From NCBI GenBank assembly GCA_000720535.1, contig JOAZ01000003.1, positions 124,001 to 188,000 of the forward strand: DNA of 64,000 bases, written 5' to 3'. Under the pieces are notes generated by a model that worked only from the letters and a program-made list of their open reading frames with translations, ran no database searches and was not told the origin of the DNA. The DNA comes from Streptomyces halstedii. GTDB lineage: Bacteria > Actinomycetota > Actinomycetes > Streptomycetales > Streptomycetaceae. The position numbers and the translations under genes were made by a program. Below are positions 35,000 to 43,780 of this stretch, piece after piece (the first letter of the stretch is position 1; the number at the start of each line of letters is the position of its first letter).

Positions 35000-36007
35000 A
35001 TGGTGTTCAAGAAGCTGCTCGGTTCCCTCGGCGTGGGCGCCCCGACCGTGGACACGGTGCTCGCCGGCGGCGCCGCCGTTCCCGGAGGCTCGCTGAGCGG
35101 ACAGGTCCATCTGAAGGGCGGCAGCGCCGACTTCACGGTCGAGGGCATCACGCTCGAACTCGTCGCGCGGGTCGAGGCCGAGCACGAGGAGGGCGAGTCC
35201 GAAAGGATGGTCAGCTTCGGCCGCTTCACCGTATCGGGTGGTTTCGTCCTCGCGGAGGGCGCCGAGCACAGCGTTCCGTTCGATGTGCCCCTGCCGTGGG
35301 AGACCCCCGTCACGGAGCTGTACGGCCAGGATCTCGGCATCGTCCTCGGCGTACGCACGGAACTGGCCGTGGCGGGCGCCCGGGACAAGGGCGACCTCGA
35401 CCGGCTCTCCGTCGCGCCGCTCCCCGCCCAGGAAGCCCTCCTCGAAACGCTCGGACGGCTCGGCTTCGGGTTCAGGTCGGCGGATCTGGAGCTCGGACAC
35501 ATCCGCGGTACCGGGCAGCAGTTGCCCTTCTACCAGGAGATCGAGCTGTCTCCCGCACCCCAGTACGCCCACGAGGTCAACGAGATCGAGCTGACGTTCC
35601 TGGCGGATCCCGGCGGCCTGGAGATCGTCCTGGAGGCGGACAAGCGCGGCGGGTTCTACACCGAGGGCAGCGACGTCCTCGGCCGCTTCGCCGTCGGCCA
35701 CCACGACTACCAGGGGCGCGACTGGGACACCGAGATCGACTCCTGGATCCGCTCGCTGGTCGCGGCCCGCTCCGCGCACGACGCCCCGTCCGCGTACGGA
35801 CACGGCTACGGGCACGATCACGGGGACGAGTACGGCGAGGCGCACGGGCACCGCTCCGGTCCCGGAATGGGGACGGCCGTCGCCGCAGGAGCCGCCGGAC
35901 TCGCCGTCGGGGTGGCGGGCGGACTGGTGGCCGCCGAAGTGGTGGACGAGGTGGGCGACTTCTTCGAGGACGACGAGGGCGGCGAAGACGGCGGCGAGGA
36001 GGACTGA
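35000..36007 (+). CDS. Spo0M-family (arrestin-fold) protein with a His-rich linker and hydrophobic tail
   Basis: About 335 aa. Residues 1-250 look like Spo0M: MVFKKLLGSLGVGAPTVDTV at the start, then two beta-rich arrestin-like halves. Spo0M affects sporulation and cell division in Bacillus; its Streptomyces role is poorly known. The C-terminal part is unusual: a Gly-, His- and Asp-rich stretch (YGHGYGHDHGDEYGEAHGHR), a Gly/Ala hydrophobic segment long enough to span or touch a membrane (GTAVAAGAAGLAVGVAGGLV), and a very acidic end. The ATG at 35000 follows AAGGAG. The palindrome at 34922-34943 lies in its promoter. Confidence 0.85.
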   Translation: MVFKKLLGSLGVGAPTVDTVLAGGAAVPGGSLSGQVHLKGGSADFTVEGITLELVARVEAEHEEGESERMVSFGRFTVSGGFVLAEGAEHSVPFDVPLPWETPVTELYGQDLGIVLGVRTELAVAGARDKGDLDRLSVAPLPAQEALLETLGRLGFGFRSADLELGHIRGTGQQLPFYQEIELSPAPQYAHEVNEIELTFLADPGGLEIVLEADKRGGFYTEGSDVLGRFAVGHHDYQGRDWDTEIDSWIRSLVAARSAHDAPSAYGHGYGHDHGDEYGEAHGHRSGPGMGTAVAAGAAGLAVGVAGGLVAAEVVDEVGDFFEDDEGGEDGGEED

Positions 36008-36081
36008 GGCCCCCGGCCGGGCGGCACCACCGGGCCGGCCGTCCTCACGTGCGGCAGGCACGAGGCACCCTGCCGCACGGC

Positions 36082-36097
36082 TCTACAGTGCTGTAGA
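36082..36097. promoter_or_regulatory. Perfect palindrome upstream of the tatA-like gene
   Basis: TCTACAG-TG-CTGTAGA has perfect 7-bp arms and lies 77 bases before the ATG of the tatA-like gene. It matches the palindrome in front of the Spo0M-like gene at 13 of 16 positions, so one regulator may control both genes. Confidence 0.55.
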
Positions 36098-36174
36098 TTC
36101 GTCACGACCGGGGACACGACCGGGGAAGCGGGCCGTCCGGCACGGACCGGCCGATCAGGGGAGCAACAGTAGTC

Positions 36175-36480
36175 ATGTTCGGCATCAGCGAGATCGCGAT
36201 CCTCCTCATCATCGTCGTCTTGATCTTCGGCGCCAAGAAGCTCCCCGAACTCGCCCGTTCCATGGGCAAGTCGGCCCGCATCCTGAAGAGCGAGGCGCGC
36301 GCCCTGAAGGGGGACGGAGGCTCCGCCGCCCCCTCACAGGCCGCCGGCTCCTCCACGGGGCCGCGCGCCGGCTCCGCCACGAGCCCGCACACGGACGTTC
36401 CCACGGACCTCGGTACGGATGCGGACGGCCACCGCGTCATCCGTGGCACCGCCACCGAGCGGCCCGGCACGCCGCACTGA
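36175..36480 (+). CDS. TatA/TatE-family twin-arginine translocase component
   Basis: This 101-aa protein starts MFGISEIAILLIIVVLIFGA, then KKLPELARSMGKSARILKSE: one N-terminal span, a hinge with the conserved FGAKKLPE, and an amphipathic helix. The second half is a hydrophilic, Pro/Ser/Thr-rich tail. TatA forms the size-variable pore for folded exported proteins. No tatB or tatC is nearby, so this is probably an extra TatA copy besides the housekeeping set. GGGGAGCAACAG precedes the ATG. Confidence 0.9.
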   Translation: MFGISEIAILLIIVVLIFGAKKLPELARSMGKSARILKSEARALKGDGGSAAPSQAAGSSTGPRAGSATSPHTDVPTDLGTDADGHRVIRGTATERPGTPH

Positions 36481-36973
36481 GCCGACCGCGCGCCTCCCTC
36501 TCCGCCGCAACCGCCGCACCGGCTCCGCCCGCCGCTCTCCGCCGCTCCGGCACGCCCCGCCGCCTCTTGTCCCGCTGTCCCGCGGGCGGGCCATCGCGCT
36601 GCCTCGCCATCCCGGCGCCTCGCCGCCCGCCCACCCGCCGTCCCCGCGTCCTCGGCGCCCGCCTGGCATCCTCGCCCGCCAGCCGGCTCCGCCTCGCGCC
36701 TCTACTCCCTTACTCCCTTCCCTGCGACGGCATCGGTGCCGTCGCGGCCCGGCCCACGCCACCCGCCCCCGCGCTGCGCGCCTGCGGGGCCTCCGGACCC
36801 GTCCGCACTCAGAAAGCGCCCGTCGCGCCAGACGCCGGTAGGGCCCGCTGGGAGCGCCGCCTCAGGCGCATCGCACGCGCTCCTCAGGCGCCCCTCCGGG
36901 CGGTTCCCGACAAGCGGAACGGGCGCAGGCACGACACCGTGGACGCAGGTGGATCGATCAGAACGGAGCGGCC
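36481..36973. other. Gene-free pyrimidine-rich region with one hairpin
   Basis: This stretch of about 490 bases is strongly C/T-rich on the plus strand (many CCGCC, CTCCG and CTCCC runs) and holds no supported gene. A perfect 9-bp hairpin, GCGACGGCA/TGCCGTCGC with loop TCGG at 36724-36745, may end the tatA transcript. The frames that remain open here are Arg/Pro-rich composition artefacts. Confidence 0.6.
36724..36745 (+). terminator. Hairpin downstream of the tatA-like gene
   Basis: Perfect 9-bp arms and a TCGG tetraloop lie 244 bases after the tatA-like stop. No T-run follows, so this is a candidate only. Confidence 0.4.
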
Positions 36974-38491
36974 ATGGAGACCGGCGACGACCGAAGCGGG
37001 CTGCGATGCCTGGTGACCGGCGCCACGGGGTACATCGGGGGCCGGCTCGTGCCGGAACTCCTTGAGGCCGGCCACCAGGTCCGCTGCCTGGCACGCACCC
37101 CCAAGAAGCTGCGCGACCTCCCGTGGGCAAAGCAGGTCGAGGTCGCCCAGGGGGACGTCACGGACCCGGAGTCGCTCGGCGCGGCGATGCGGGACACGGA
37201 CGTCGCCTATTACCTGGTCCACGCCCTGGGCACCGGGACGGGCTTCGAGGAGACCGACCGCAGGGCGGCCCGGGTCTTCGGCGAGCGGGCGCGGGCGGCC
37301 GGAGTGCGGCGCATCGTCTACCTCGGGGGGCTGACCCCGGCCGAGGTCCCCGAGCGGGAGCTGTCGCCCCATCTGCGTTCCCGGGCCGAGGTCGGCCACA
37401 TCCTGCTCGCCTCGGGCGTACCGACGACCGTGCTGCGCGCGGCGGTCATCATCGGTTCCGGTTCGGCGTCCTTCGAGATGCTGCGCTACCTCACGGAGCG
37501 GCTGCCGGTCATGGTCACCCCGAGCTGGGTGTCCACGCGCGTCCAGCCGATCGCGGTCCGGGACGTGCTCCGCTACCTGGTCGGGAGCGCGCGGATGCCC
37601 GAGGACGTGAACCGTACGTTCGACGTCGGAGGCCCCGACATCTTGACGTACCGGGCCATGATGCAGGAGTACGCGCGGGTCGCGGGGCTTCCGCGCCGGC
37701 TGATCCTGCCGGTTCCGATGCTGTCGCCTGGGCTGTCCAGCCACTGGGTCGGGCTGATCACACCGGTCCCGGCCACCATCGCCCGTCCGCTCGCGGAGTC
37801 CCTGCGCTACGAGGTGGTGTGCCGCGAGCACGACATCGCGGACCACGTCCCGGACGGCCTGGGGCAGCCGTTCCCCTTCGCGACCGCGCTCTCCCTCGCC
37901 CTGCAGCGGGTACGCGAGGCGAAGGTGACGACCCGCTGGTCCTCCGCCTCGACGCCCGGCATCCCCAGCGATCCGCTTCCCACCGACCCCGACTGGGCGG
38001 GCGGAAGCCTGTACACGGATGTGCGCGAGAGGGAGGTGGACGCCTCGCCCGAGGCCCTGTGGCGGGTGATCGAGGGGATCGGCGGCGACAACGGCTGGTA
38101 CTCGTTCCCCCTGGCCTGGGCGTTCAGGGGCTGGCTGGACCGGCTGGTCGGCGGAGTGGGGCTGCGCCGGGGCAGGCGGGACGCGGAGCGTCTGCGGGTC
38201 GGCGACTCGCTGGACTTCTGGCGGGTCGAGGAGATCGAGCCGGGCCGTCTGCTGCGCCTGCGGGCCGAGATGCGTCTGCCGGGACTGGCCTGGCTGGAGA
38301 TGTACGTTGAGCAGGACCCGGACCGTGACGGCCGGTGCCGCTACCGTCAGCGCGCGATCTTCCATCCGGCGGGGCTGCTGGGCCACGCCTACTGGTGGAG
38401 TGTGTCACCCTTCCACGCGATGGTCTTCGGCGGTATGGCACGCAACATCGCCCGCGCGGCGGCCCGGTCGGCGGACAGGAGAACGGAATGA
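36974..38491 (+). CDS. NAD(P)-binding SDR fused to a DUF2867 domain
   Basis: 505 aa. The N-terminal half is an atypical SDR (NmrA/a5-like) with CLVTGATGYIGGRLVPELL at residues 12-30, QGDVTD and YYLVHALGTG. The C-terminal part from about residue 330 (YTDVREREVDASPEALWRVI to the end) looks like DUF2867, a START/SRPBCC-like fold. Such fusions are common beside photolyase genes in actinomycetes, but their substrate is unknown. Its stop overlaps the photolyase start as ATGA, so the two are coupled and a role in light or DNA-damage response is inferred. Confidence 0.88.
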   Translation: METGDDRSGLRCLVTGATGYIGGRLVPELLEAGHQVRCLARTPKKLRDLPWAKQVEVAQGDVTDPESLGAAMRDTDVAYYLVHALGTGTGFEETDRRAARVFGERARAAGVRRIVYLGGLTPAEVPERELSPHLRSRAEVGHILLASGVPTTVLRAAVIIGSGSASFEMLRYLTERLPVMVTPSWVSTRVQPIAVRDVLRYLVGSARMPEDVNRTFDVGGPDILTYRAMMQEYARVAGLPRRLILPVPMLSPGLSSHWVGLITPVPATIARPLAESLRYEVVCREHDIADHVPDGLGQPFPFATALSLALQRVREAKVTTRWSSASTPGIPSDPLPTDPDWAGGSLYTDVREREVDASPEALWRVIEGIGGDNGWYSFPLAWAFRGWLDRLVGGVGLRRGRRDAERLRVGDSLDFWRVEEIEPGRLLRLRAEMRLPGLAWLEMYVEQDPDRDGRCRYRQRAIFHPAGLLGHAYWWSVSPFHAMVFGGMARNIARAAARSADRRTE

Positions 38492-39867
38492 CTGTGGCGG
38501 TGGCGCTGTTCACCTCCGACCTGAGGCTCCACGACCACCCGCCGCTGCGCGCGGCACTGGCGTCGGCCGACCAGGTGGTACCGCTGTTCGTACGGGACGA
38601 CGGGGTGGGACGCGCCGGGTTCCTCGCCCCCAACCGGCAGGCGTTTCTCGCCGACTGCCTCCGCGATCTGGACGCCGGTCTCCGTGACCGGGGCGGTCGC
38701 CTGATCATCCGTTCGGGTGATGTCGTGGACGCGGTCCGCCGGGTCGTCGCGGAGACGGGGGCGGGTGAGGTGCATGTGGCGGCGGGCGTCAGCGGGTACG
38801 CGCAGCACCGCGAGGAGCGGTTGCGGAAGGCCCTGGAGGCGGAGGGCCGCCGACTGTGCGTCCACGACGCGGTGGTGACCGTGGTCGCTCCGGGCACGGT
38901 GGTGCCCTCCGGTGCGGGCAAGGACCACTTCGCCGTGTTCACCCCGTACTTCCGTAGCTGGTCCCGGGAGCGTCCGCGTACCCCGCTCGACGCACCGCGT
39001 GCCGTGCGGGTGCCGGACGGCACGGCGTCCGAACCGCTCCCCGAGCGGTCCCGGGTGCCGGGGGTGTCGAAGGGGCTGGCCGAGGGCGGGGAGAACGCGG
39101 GCCGTAGGCGTATGGCCGCCTGGCGCCGCCACGGTCTGGCGCGGTACGAGGACCTGCACGACGACCTGGCCGGTGACGCGACCTCGCGGCTCTCCCCGCA
39201 TCTGCACTTCGGCACCCTCTCCCCCAGCGAGCTGGTCCACCGCGCCCGTTCGGCGGGTGGCGCGGGCGCCGAGGCGTTCGTCCGGCAGGTGTGCTGGCGG
39301 GACTTCCACCACCAGGTCCTGGCCGCCCGCCCGGCCGCGTCCCACTCCGACTACCGGCCGCGCGGCGACCGGTGGCGTACGGAGCGCGCGGCGGCGGACG
39401 ACATCGAGGCCTGGAAGGAGGGCCGCACCGGCTACCCCCTGGTCGACGCCGCGATGCGCCAGTTGCGCCACGAGGGCTGGATGCACAACCGCGGCCGCCT
39501 GCTGACCGCCTCTTTCCTCGTCAAGTCGCTGTACGTGGACTGGCGGGTCGGCGCCCGCCACTTCCTGGAGTTGCTGGTGGACGGGGACGTCGCCAACAAC
39601 CAGCTCAACTGGCAGTGGGTGGCGGGGACCGGCACCGACAGCCGGCCGAACCGGGTGCTGAATCCGGTGGTACAGGCGAAGCGGTACGACCCGGACGGGG
39701 CCTATGTGCACCGCTGGGTGCCGGAGCTGAAGAAGCTCGGCGCTCCCGGCGTCCATGAGCCGTGGAGGCTCTCGGGGCGGGAACGCGCCGCGTTCGACTA
39801 TCCGGAGCCACTGGTCGAACTGTCCGAGGGGCTCGCCCGTTTCAGAGCGGGGCGCGGTCTGGACTGA
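38488..39867 (+). CDS. phr: Deoxyribodipyrimidine photolyase
   Basis: This 459-aa class I CPD photolyase has the N-terminal Rossmann-like antenna domain (VALFTSDLRLHDHPPLRAAL). The FAD-binding C-terminal half contains TSRLSPHLHFGTLSPSEL, VCWRDFHHQVL, GYPLVDAAMRQLRHEGWMHN and the DVANNQLNWQWVAGTGTD segment that holds FAD and the electron-transfer tryptophans. It repairs cyclobutane pyrimidine dimers using light. AGGAGAACGG precedes the ATG, which lies inside the stop of the SDR-DUF2867 gene. All hallmark residues look intact. Confidence 0.95.
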   Translation: MTVAVALFTSDLRLHDHPPLRAALASADQVVPLFVRDDGVGRAGFLAPNRQAFLADCLRDLDAGLRDRGGRLIIRSGDVVDAVRRVVAETGAGEVHVAAGVSGYAQHREERLRKALEAEGRRLCVHDAVVTVVAPGTVVPSGAGKDHFAVFTPYFRSWSRERPRTPLDAPRAVRVPDGTASEPLPERSRVPGVSKGLAEGGENAGRRRMAAWRRHGLARYEDLHDDLAGDATSRLSPHLHFGTLSPSELVHRARSAGGAGAEAFVRQVCWRDFHHQVLAARPAASHSDYRPRGDRWRTERAAADDIEAWKEGRTGYPLVDAAMRQLRHEGWMHNRGRLLTASFLVKSLYVDWRVGARHFLELLVDGDVANNQLNWQWVAGTGTDSRPNRVLNPVVQAKRYDPDGAYVHRWVPELKKLGAPGVHEPWRLSGRERAAFDYPEPLVELSEGLARFRAGRGLD

Positions 39868-39990
39868 TCCGGCGGGGCCGGCGACCCGGGCCGTGGGCCG
39901 ACTCGGTGTGCGGCCCGCTCGGACGGGTGGGCCGCTCGACCCGTACGCCCGCCCGCCCCGTACGCCCGCCCGGACCCGTGGGCCGGGGGC

Positions 39991-40833
39991 CTAGATCATG
40001 CGCCAGCGGGCGTTCGCCCAGGAGAAGAGGCCGAAGGCGGCCAGTCCGACGGCGACCAGGGCGAGCAGCCACGGCCCCGCGGGTGTCTGGGTGAAGGAGC
40101 GCAGGGTGTCGTCCATTCCCTTGGCCTTCCCCGGCTCGTGCCGGACGGCCGCGGCGATGGCGAAGCCTCCCGCCGTCGCGAAGACCGTGCCGCGGACGGC
40201 GCCGCCGAAGACGCCGACGACATCGACGGCCTGACGGGCCCTCCTGGTCATCTCGGACATCTTCAGGTGCTTGTGGTACGTGCGCGTGACGGCCCGGAAG
40301 GCGATCCACAGACCGGCGCCCACCACCACGGCCCCCGCGACGCCGACGATCCACTGGCCGCCCGTCCAGCCCAGCGCCTTCGCCGTGACGTCGTCGGTCC
40401 GCCGGTCGCTCGACCCGCTGCCGCTGCCCCGGTTGCCGGTGGCGTAGGAGAGGACGGAGTAGGAGACGAAGCCGTAGAAGACGAAGCGGCCCGCGGCCAT
40501 GGCCCGCTTGCCCGGGGTGCGGCCACCGGGGCCGGCCTGTCCGAACATCGCCTCGGACAACCGCCACAGCGCCATACCGGCGAGGGCCGCGCCGAGCGCC
40601 CACAACAGGACGCTTCCGAAGGGCTTCTCCGCCACCTCCGCGATCGCGCCTCCCCGGTCGGCCTGCTTGCCCGAGCCGCCGGAGAAGGCGATGCGCAGCG
40701 CCAGCACGCCGACCAGGAGGTAGATCACGCCCCGGGCGACGAAGCCCGCACGGGCTCCCAGGTCCACGGCCCGGCTGTTCGCCGCCCGTCTGGCGTGGGC
40801 TTGTCCGTTCGCCGACAACGCTTTCGTATGCAT
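39991..40833 (-). CDS. DUF1206 membrane protein
   Basis: This 280-aa protein is built from three similar units, each with two membrane spans: near residues 27-48 with 72-92, 113-130 with 165-185, and 210-228 with 250-272. Each unit repeats a GxxxRGxxY/F motif (ARAGFVARGVIYLLVG, AGRFVFYGFVSY, FGGAVRGTVFATAG). This is the DUF1206 layout; function is unknown. It is convergent with phr; the 123-base gap contains two copies of CCGTACGCCCGCCCG but no clear terminator. Confidence 0.88.
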   Translation of the reverse strand: MHTKALSANGQAHARRAANSRAVDLGARAGFVARGVIYLLVGVLALRIAFSGGSGKQADRGGAIAEVAEKPFGSVLLWALGAALAGMALWRLSEAMFGQAGPGGRTPGKRAMAAGRFVFYGFVSYSVLSYATGNRGSGSGSSDRRTDDVTAKALGWTGGQWIVGVAGAVVVGAGLWIAFRAVTRTYHKHLKMSEMTRRARQAVDVVGVFGGAVRGTVFATAGGFAIAAAVRHEPGKAKGMDDTLRSFTQTPAGPWLLALVAVGLAAFGLFSWANARWRMI

Positions 40834-40908
40834 GCATGGCCGGTTGCCCCTGAAGCGGCGATCAATGCACGCCGATCGGTACGCCCCTGGAGAGGAGCCG
40901 CGCCTGCG

Positions 40909-41439
40909 TCAGCCCTCCTCGGTGCCGGCGCTGTCCGCCCGGCCCTTGGAGCGCCGGCCCACGACGGCCGCCGCTGCCAGCGCGCTGCCCGCGAAGGCGA
41001 GGCCGACGACCCAGGGCCGGTTGAGGACGTGGCAGGTGACGTGGTCCAGGGAGTAGGCCCCCGGACCCGTCAGACCGATCGCGGCCGCGGCGAAGCCGAG
41101 GAACGCCGGGTACTCGTAGCCGCCGCCCATCGCGAAGAAGCCCGCCGGGGCGTGGACCGCGACGGCCCCGGCCATCGTGCCGGCCGCCGCCGCTCCGGCC
41201 GCCGGCGTGGCGAGACCGAGCGCCAGCAGGGCACCGCCGCCCGTCTCACCGATCCCCGCGGCCAGGGCGCTGTGCTTCGGCGGGAGGAAGCCCATGGACT
41301 CCATGGCGGCGGTCGTGCCCTCGATACCGCCGCCTCCGAACCAGCCGGCCAGCTTCTGCGTGCCGTGGGCGGCGAGGACGGCCCCCGTTCCGACCCTGAG
41401 CACGAGAAGTCCGAGGTCGCGTCGGTTGAAGGTGGTCAT
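40909..41439 (-). CDS. DoxX-family membrane protein
   Basis: This 176-aa protein with four spans starts MTTFNRRDLGLLVLRVGTG, followed by HGTQKLAGWFGG and GIGETGGGALLALGLATP, the DoxX signatures. DoxX relatives in actinobacteria take part in thiol and redox stress responses, often with superoxide dismutase; no such partner is here. ATG at 41439 is chosen over longer frames because they have no membrane or family sequence. A 229-base gap of no clear content separates it from the DMT transporter upstream. Confidence 0.88.
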   Translation of the reverse strand: MTTFNRRDLGLLVLRVGTGAVLAAHGTQKLAGWFGGGGIEGTTAAMESMGFLPPKHSALAAGIGETGGGALLALGLATPAAGAAAAGTMAGAVAVHAPAGFFAMGGGYEYPAFLGFAAAAIGLTGPGAYSLDHVTCHVLNRPWVVGLAFAGSALAAAAVVGRRSKGRADSAGTEEG

Positions 41440-41668
41440 GGCTGTCTCCCGTCGGCGGGGAACGCGGACGATTCCGTACGGACCCACTGTGTGCTCACCC
41501 GGGTGAGCGGGTCCGGCGGTGTTGGGCCATACGTGGTCCGGCCGTACGGGGACCGGGCCGCGCACCCGAACGTTCCCGGCCGAGACCCGGTGCCGGGCCC
41601 CGGTCAGCCCCTGGCCGGGGCCCGGCAGAGCCTGCGCGCCGGGGCCGGCGCGGACGGGAGAGCGCGGC

Positions 41669-42628
41669 TCAGGGGCCGCGCACCGGTTCCGCGTGCAGGG
41701 GAAGGGAATCGGCGGCCCGCGCCCCGGCGACGGGTGGTCCCGCGACGACGACACGTGACGGTGGTCGGTCCCCGGTGGCGCGTGGCGGGTCGTTGGCGGC
41801 GGCGTTGCGGTCCTGGGCGCGGCTGAGCAGGATCACACCGCGTACCGCGGCCGCGGTGCCCGCCAGCGCCGGGGCCAGACCGGTCACCCCGCCCTGGATG
41901 TGTTCGCCGAGCAGGGCCAGGCCGATGGCGGCCGCGGCGACCGGGTTGGTCAGCGTCACCACGGCGAGGGGGGCGCCGAGACCGCCCCGGTAGGCGGTCT
42001 GGGAGAGCAGCAGGCCGCCCAGCGCGAAGGCCGAGACCAGCAGCGCCACAGTGACCAGGCGCCAGCTGAGCAGCGGTCCGGAGCGGTCGGTCGTGGCGAC
42101 GGTCAGGGTCTGGGTGAGCGCCGAGGCCACCCCGGAGGCGAGCCCGGACGCCGCCGCGTGACGGAGGCCAGGCCGGGCGCCCGGCCTGCTGAGGACGGCG
42201 ACGAGCGACAGGGTCACCGCGCCCACGGCCAGGGCCTCGGCGAGGCTGAGCGTGTCGTGCGGGGCGGCGCCGCCGGCGGCCAGCAGCAGGGCGCCGAGCC
42301 CGAGCAGGGTGAGGACCGTGCCGCGCCACTCGGTGCCGCTGACCCGGCGTCCGGCGGCGCGGGCGCCCAGCGGGACAGCGGCGACCAGGGTGAGCGCGCC
42401 GAGCGGCTGGACCAGGGTGAGCGGCCCGTATTTCAGCGCGGCGACGTGGAGCAGCGCCCCGGCCGCGTTCAGCCCCACCGCCGACCACCACGCGCCCCGG
42501 CCCAGCAGCCGCAGTATCCCGGCGGACGCCTCGGTACGGTCGGCGAGGCGGGCCTGCGCCACCGCGGCGGAGGCGTAGGCGGCGGCGGAGACAAGGGACA
42601 GCGCGACGGCTATGAGCGTGGCGTTCAC
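41669..42628 (-). CDS. DMT-family (EamA-like) membrane transporter
   Basis: This 319-aa protein has about 9-10 hydrophobic spans in two repeated halves: VNATLIAVALSLVSAAAYASAAVAQARL at the start, a Gly/Ala-rich PLTLVQPLGALTLVAAVPLG span, and AVVTLTNPVAAAAIGLALLGEH in the second half. These match the drug/metabolite transporter pattern. The GTG at 42628 overlaps the stop of the PAP2 gene as GTGA, so both are translated together. The C-terminal 50 residues are hydrophilic. The substrate is unknown. Confidence 0.85.
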   Translation of the reverse strand: MNATLIAVALSLVSAAAYASAAVAQARLADRTEASAGILRLLGRGAWWSAVGLNAAGALLHVAALKYGPLTLVQPLGALTLVAAVPLGARAAGRRVSGTEWRGTVLTLLGLGALLLAAGGAAPHDTLSLAEALAVGAVTLSLVAVLSRPGARPGLRHAAASGLASGVASALTQTLTVATTDRSGPLLSWRLVTVALLVSAFALGGLLLSQTAYRGGLGAPLAVVTLTNPVAAAAIGLALLGEHIQGGVTGLAPALAGTAAAVRGVILLSRAQDRNAAANDPPRATGDRPPSRVVVAGPPVAGARAADSLPLHAEPVRGP

Positions 42629-43671
42629 CGGCGCACCCCGGAGCGTGCGTGGGCACGGGGGGCTCGCGCCGGGAGCTCGGGCGTACGGCGTGTCCGTATC
42701 CCGGGAAGACGGGCGCGGGTGGTGCGCTCCCCGGCTCCGTACGCCCCGGTTCCGGCTCCGTACGCCCCGGTTCCGGACGCCCCGGTTCCGGAGGCCCCGG
42801 TTCCGGAGGCGCGCATTCCGGTTCCGGCTTCGAACGCCCCGGTTCCGGAGACCTGTGTGCCGGTTCCGGAGGCGTACGCCCCGGGCGCGGGGATCGTGGC
42901 GGGCGGGGCGGCCTGCCCTGCGGGGGCCCGCCGCGGCCGGTGGGTGCGGGCCGGAGGCCGGAGCGCGGCGTAGGCGACGGAGAGCAGGACCGTGACCACG
43001 ATCGCGTCGAGCCAGTAGTGGTTGGCCGTCCCCACGATGACGAGCAGGGTGACCAGCGGGTGCAGCAGCCACAGCAGGCGCCACCGGGACCGGGTCGCGA
43101 CGACGAGACCGACGGCGACCGCGAGCGCCCAGCCGAAGTGCAGGGAGGGCATGGCGGCGAACTGGTTGGCCAGGGAGTCGTCGGCGGGCGTGTCCCCGTA
43201 CACCGAGGGCCCGTAGACCCTGCCGGTGTCGACGAGGTCCGCGGCCGGCAGCATCCTCGGCGGTGCCAGCGGGAAGAGCAGGTGCAGGGCGAGCGCGGCG
43301 CCGGTGAGTACGGCGAGGACGCGGCGCGACCAGACGTAGTGGCGCGGGCGGCGCAGGTACAGCCAGACCAGGAACACCAGCGTGGCCGGGAAGTGCACGG
43401 TCGCGTAGTAGGTGTTGGCCGCCTGGACCAGCGTGTGGCCGTGCAGCAGGAGACCTTGGACGGCTCCCTCGTCAGGGAGGTGGAGGACGCGTTCGAGGTC
43501 CCAGACGTGCCCGGCGTTGCGGAACGCCTCCTCGACGTGTCCGTTCGCGGCCAGCCGGCCGAGTTTGTACACGAGGAAGAGTCCCGCGACCAGGAAGAGC
43601 TCGCGGACGAGGGGCGGCCGGACAGAGATGTCCGGCTCCGGGTCCACGGGCCCGCTGCGGGCGTGTATCAC
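42625..43671 (-). CDS. PAP2-family membrane phosphatase/transferase with a Gly-Thr-Gly repeat tail
   Basis: About 348 aa. It has multiple spans, with AMPSLHFGWALAVAVG and GTANHYWLDAIVVTVL carrying the conserved His residues of the inositolphosphotransferase-like PAP2 branch. The C-terminal 85 residues are hydrophilic and contain repeated (A/V)SGTG and AYGAGTG units. GTG at 43671 is preferred: the frame stays open to 43857, but that would read through the TetR operators and the 14-bp repeats. It is divergent from a TetR gene and coupled to the DMT transporter. The lipid substrate is unknown. Confidence 0.82.
   Translation of the reverse strand: MIHARSGPVDPEPDISVRPPLVRELFLVAGLFLVYKLGRLAANGHVEEAFRNAGHVWDLERVLHLPDEGAVQGLLLHGHTLVQAANTYYATVHFPATLVFLVWLYLRRPRHYVWSRRVLAVLTGAALALHLLFPLAPPRMLPAADLVDTGRVYGPSVYGDTPADDSLANQFAAMPSLHFGWALAVAVGLVVATRSRWRLLWLLHPLVTLLVIVGTANHYWLDAIVVTVLLSVAYAALRPPARTHRPRRAPAGQAAPPATIPAPGAYASGTGTQVSGTGAFEAGTGMRASGTGASGTGASGTGAYGAGTGAYGAGERTTRARLPGIRTRRTPELPARAPRAHARSGVRR
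42731..42865. repeat. CCGGTTCCG repeats in the PAP2 tail
   Basis: On the plus strand CCGGTTCCG recurs about eight times, with periods near 15, 18 and 24 bases, alternating with GTACGCCC or GAGGCC segments. The tract encodes the Ser-Gly-Thr-Gly tail of the PAP2 protein and is likely to vary in length between strains. Confidence 0.7.
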
Positions 43672-43692
43672 CCCGTGCCCCTTCGCTGACGA

Positions 43693-43734
43693 AACGCTGT
43701 GACCTGAACGCTGTGATCTGAACGCTGTGACCCT
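43693..43734. repeat. 14-bp tandem repeat, three units
   Basis: AACGCTGTGACCTG (43693), AACGCTGTGATCTG (43707) and AACGCTGTGACCCT (43721) follow head to tail in the divergent PAP2/TetR promoter region. The role may be regulatory. Confidence 0.7.
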
Positions 43735-43780
43735 GGTGGGAAAGCTCTGATGACGCGGGCACGGCCGGTTCGCGCCACAT

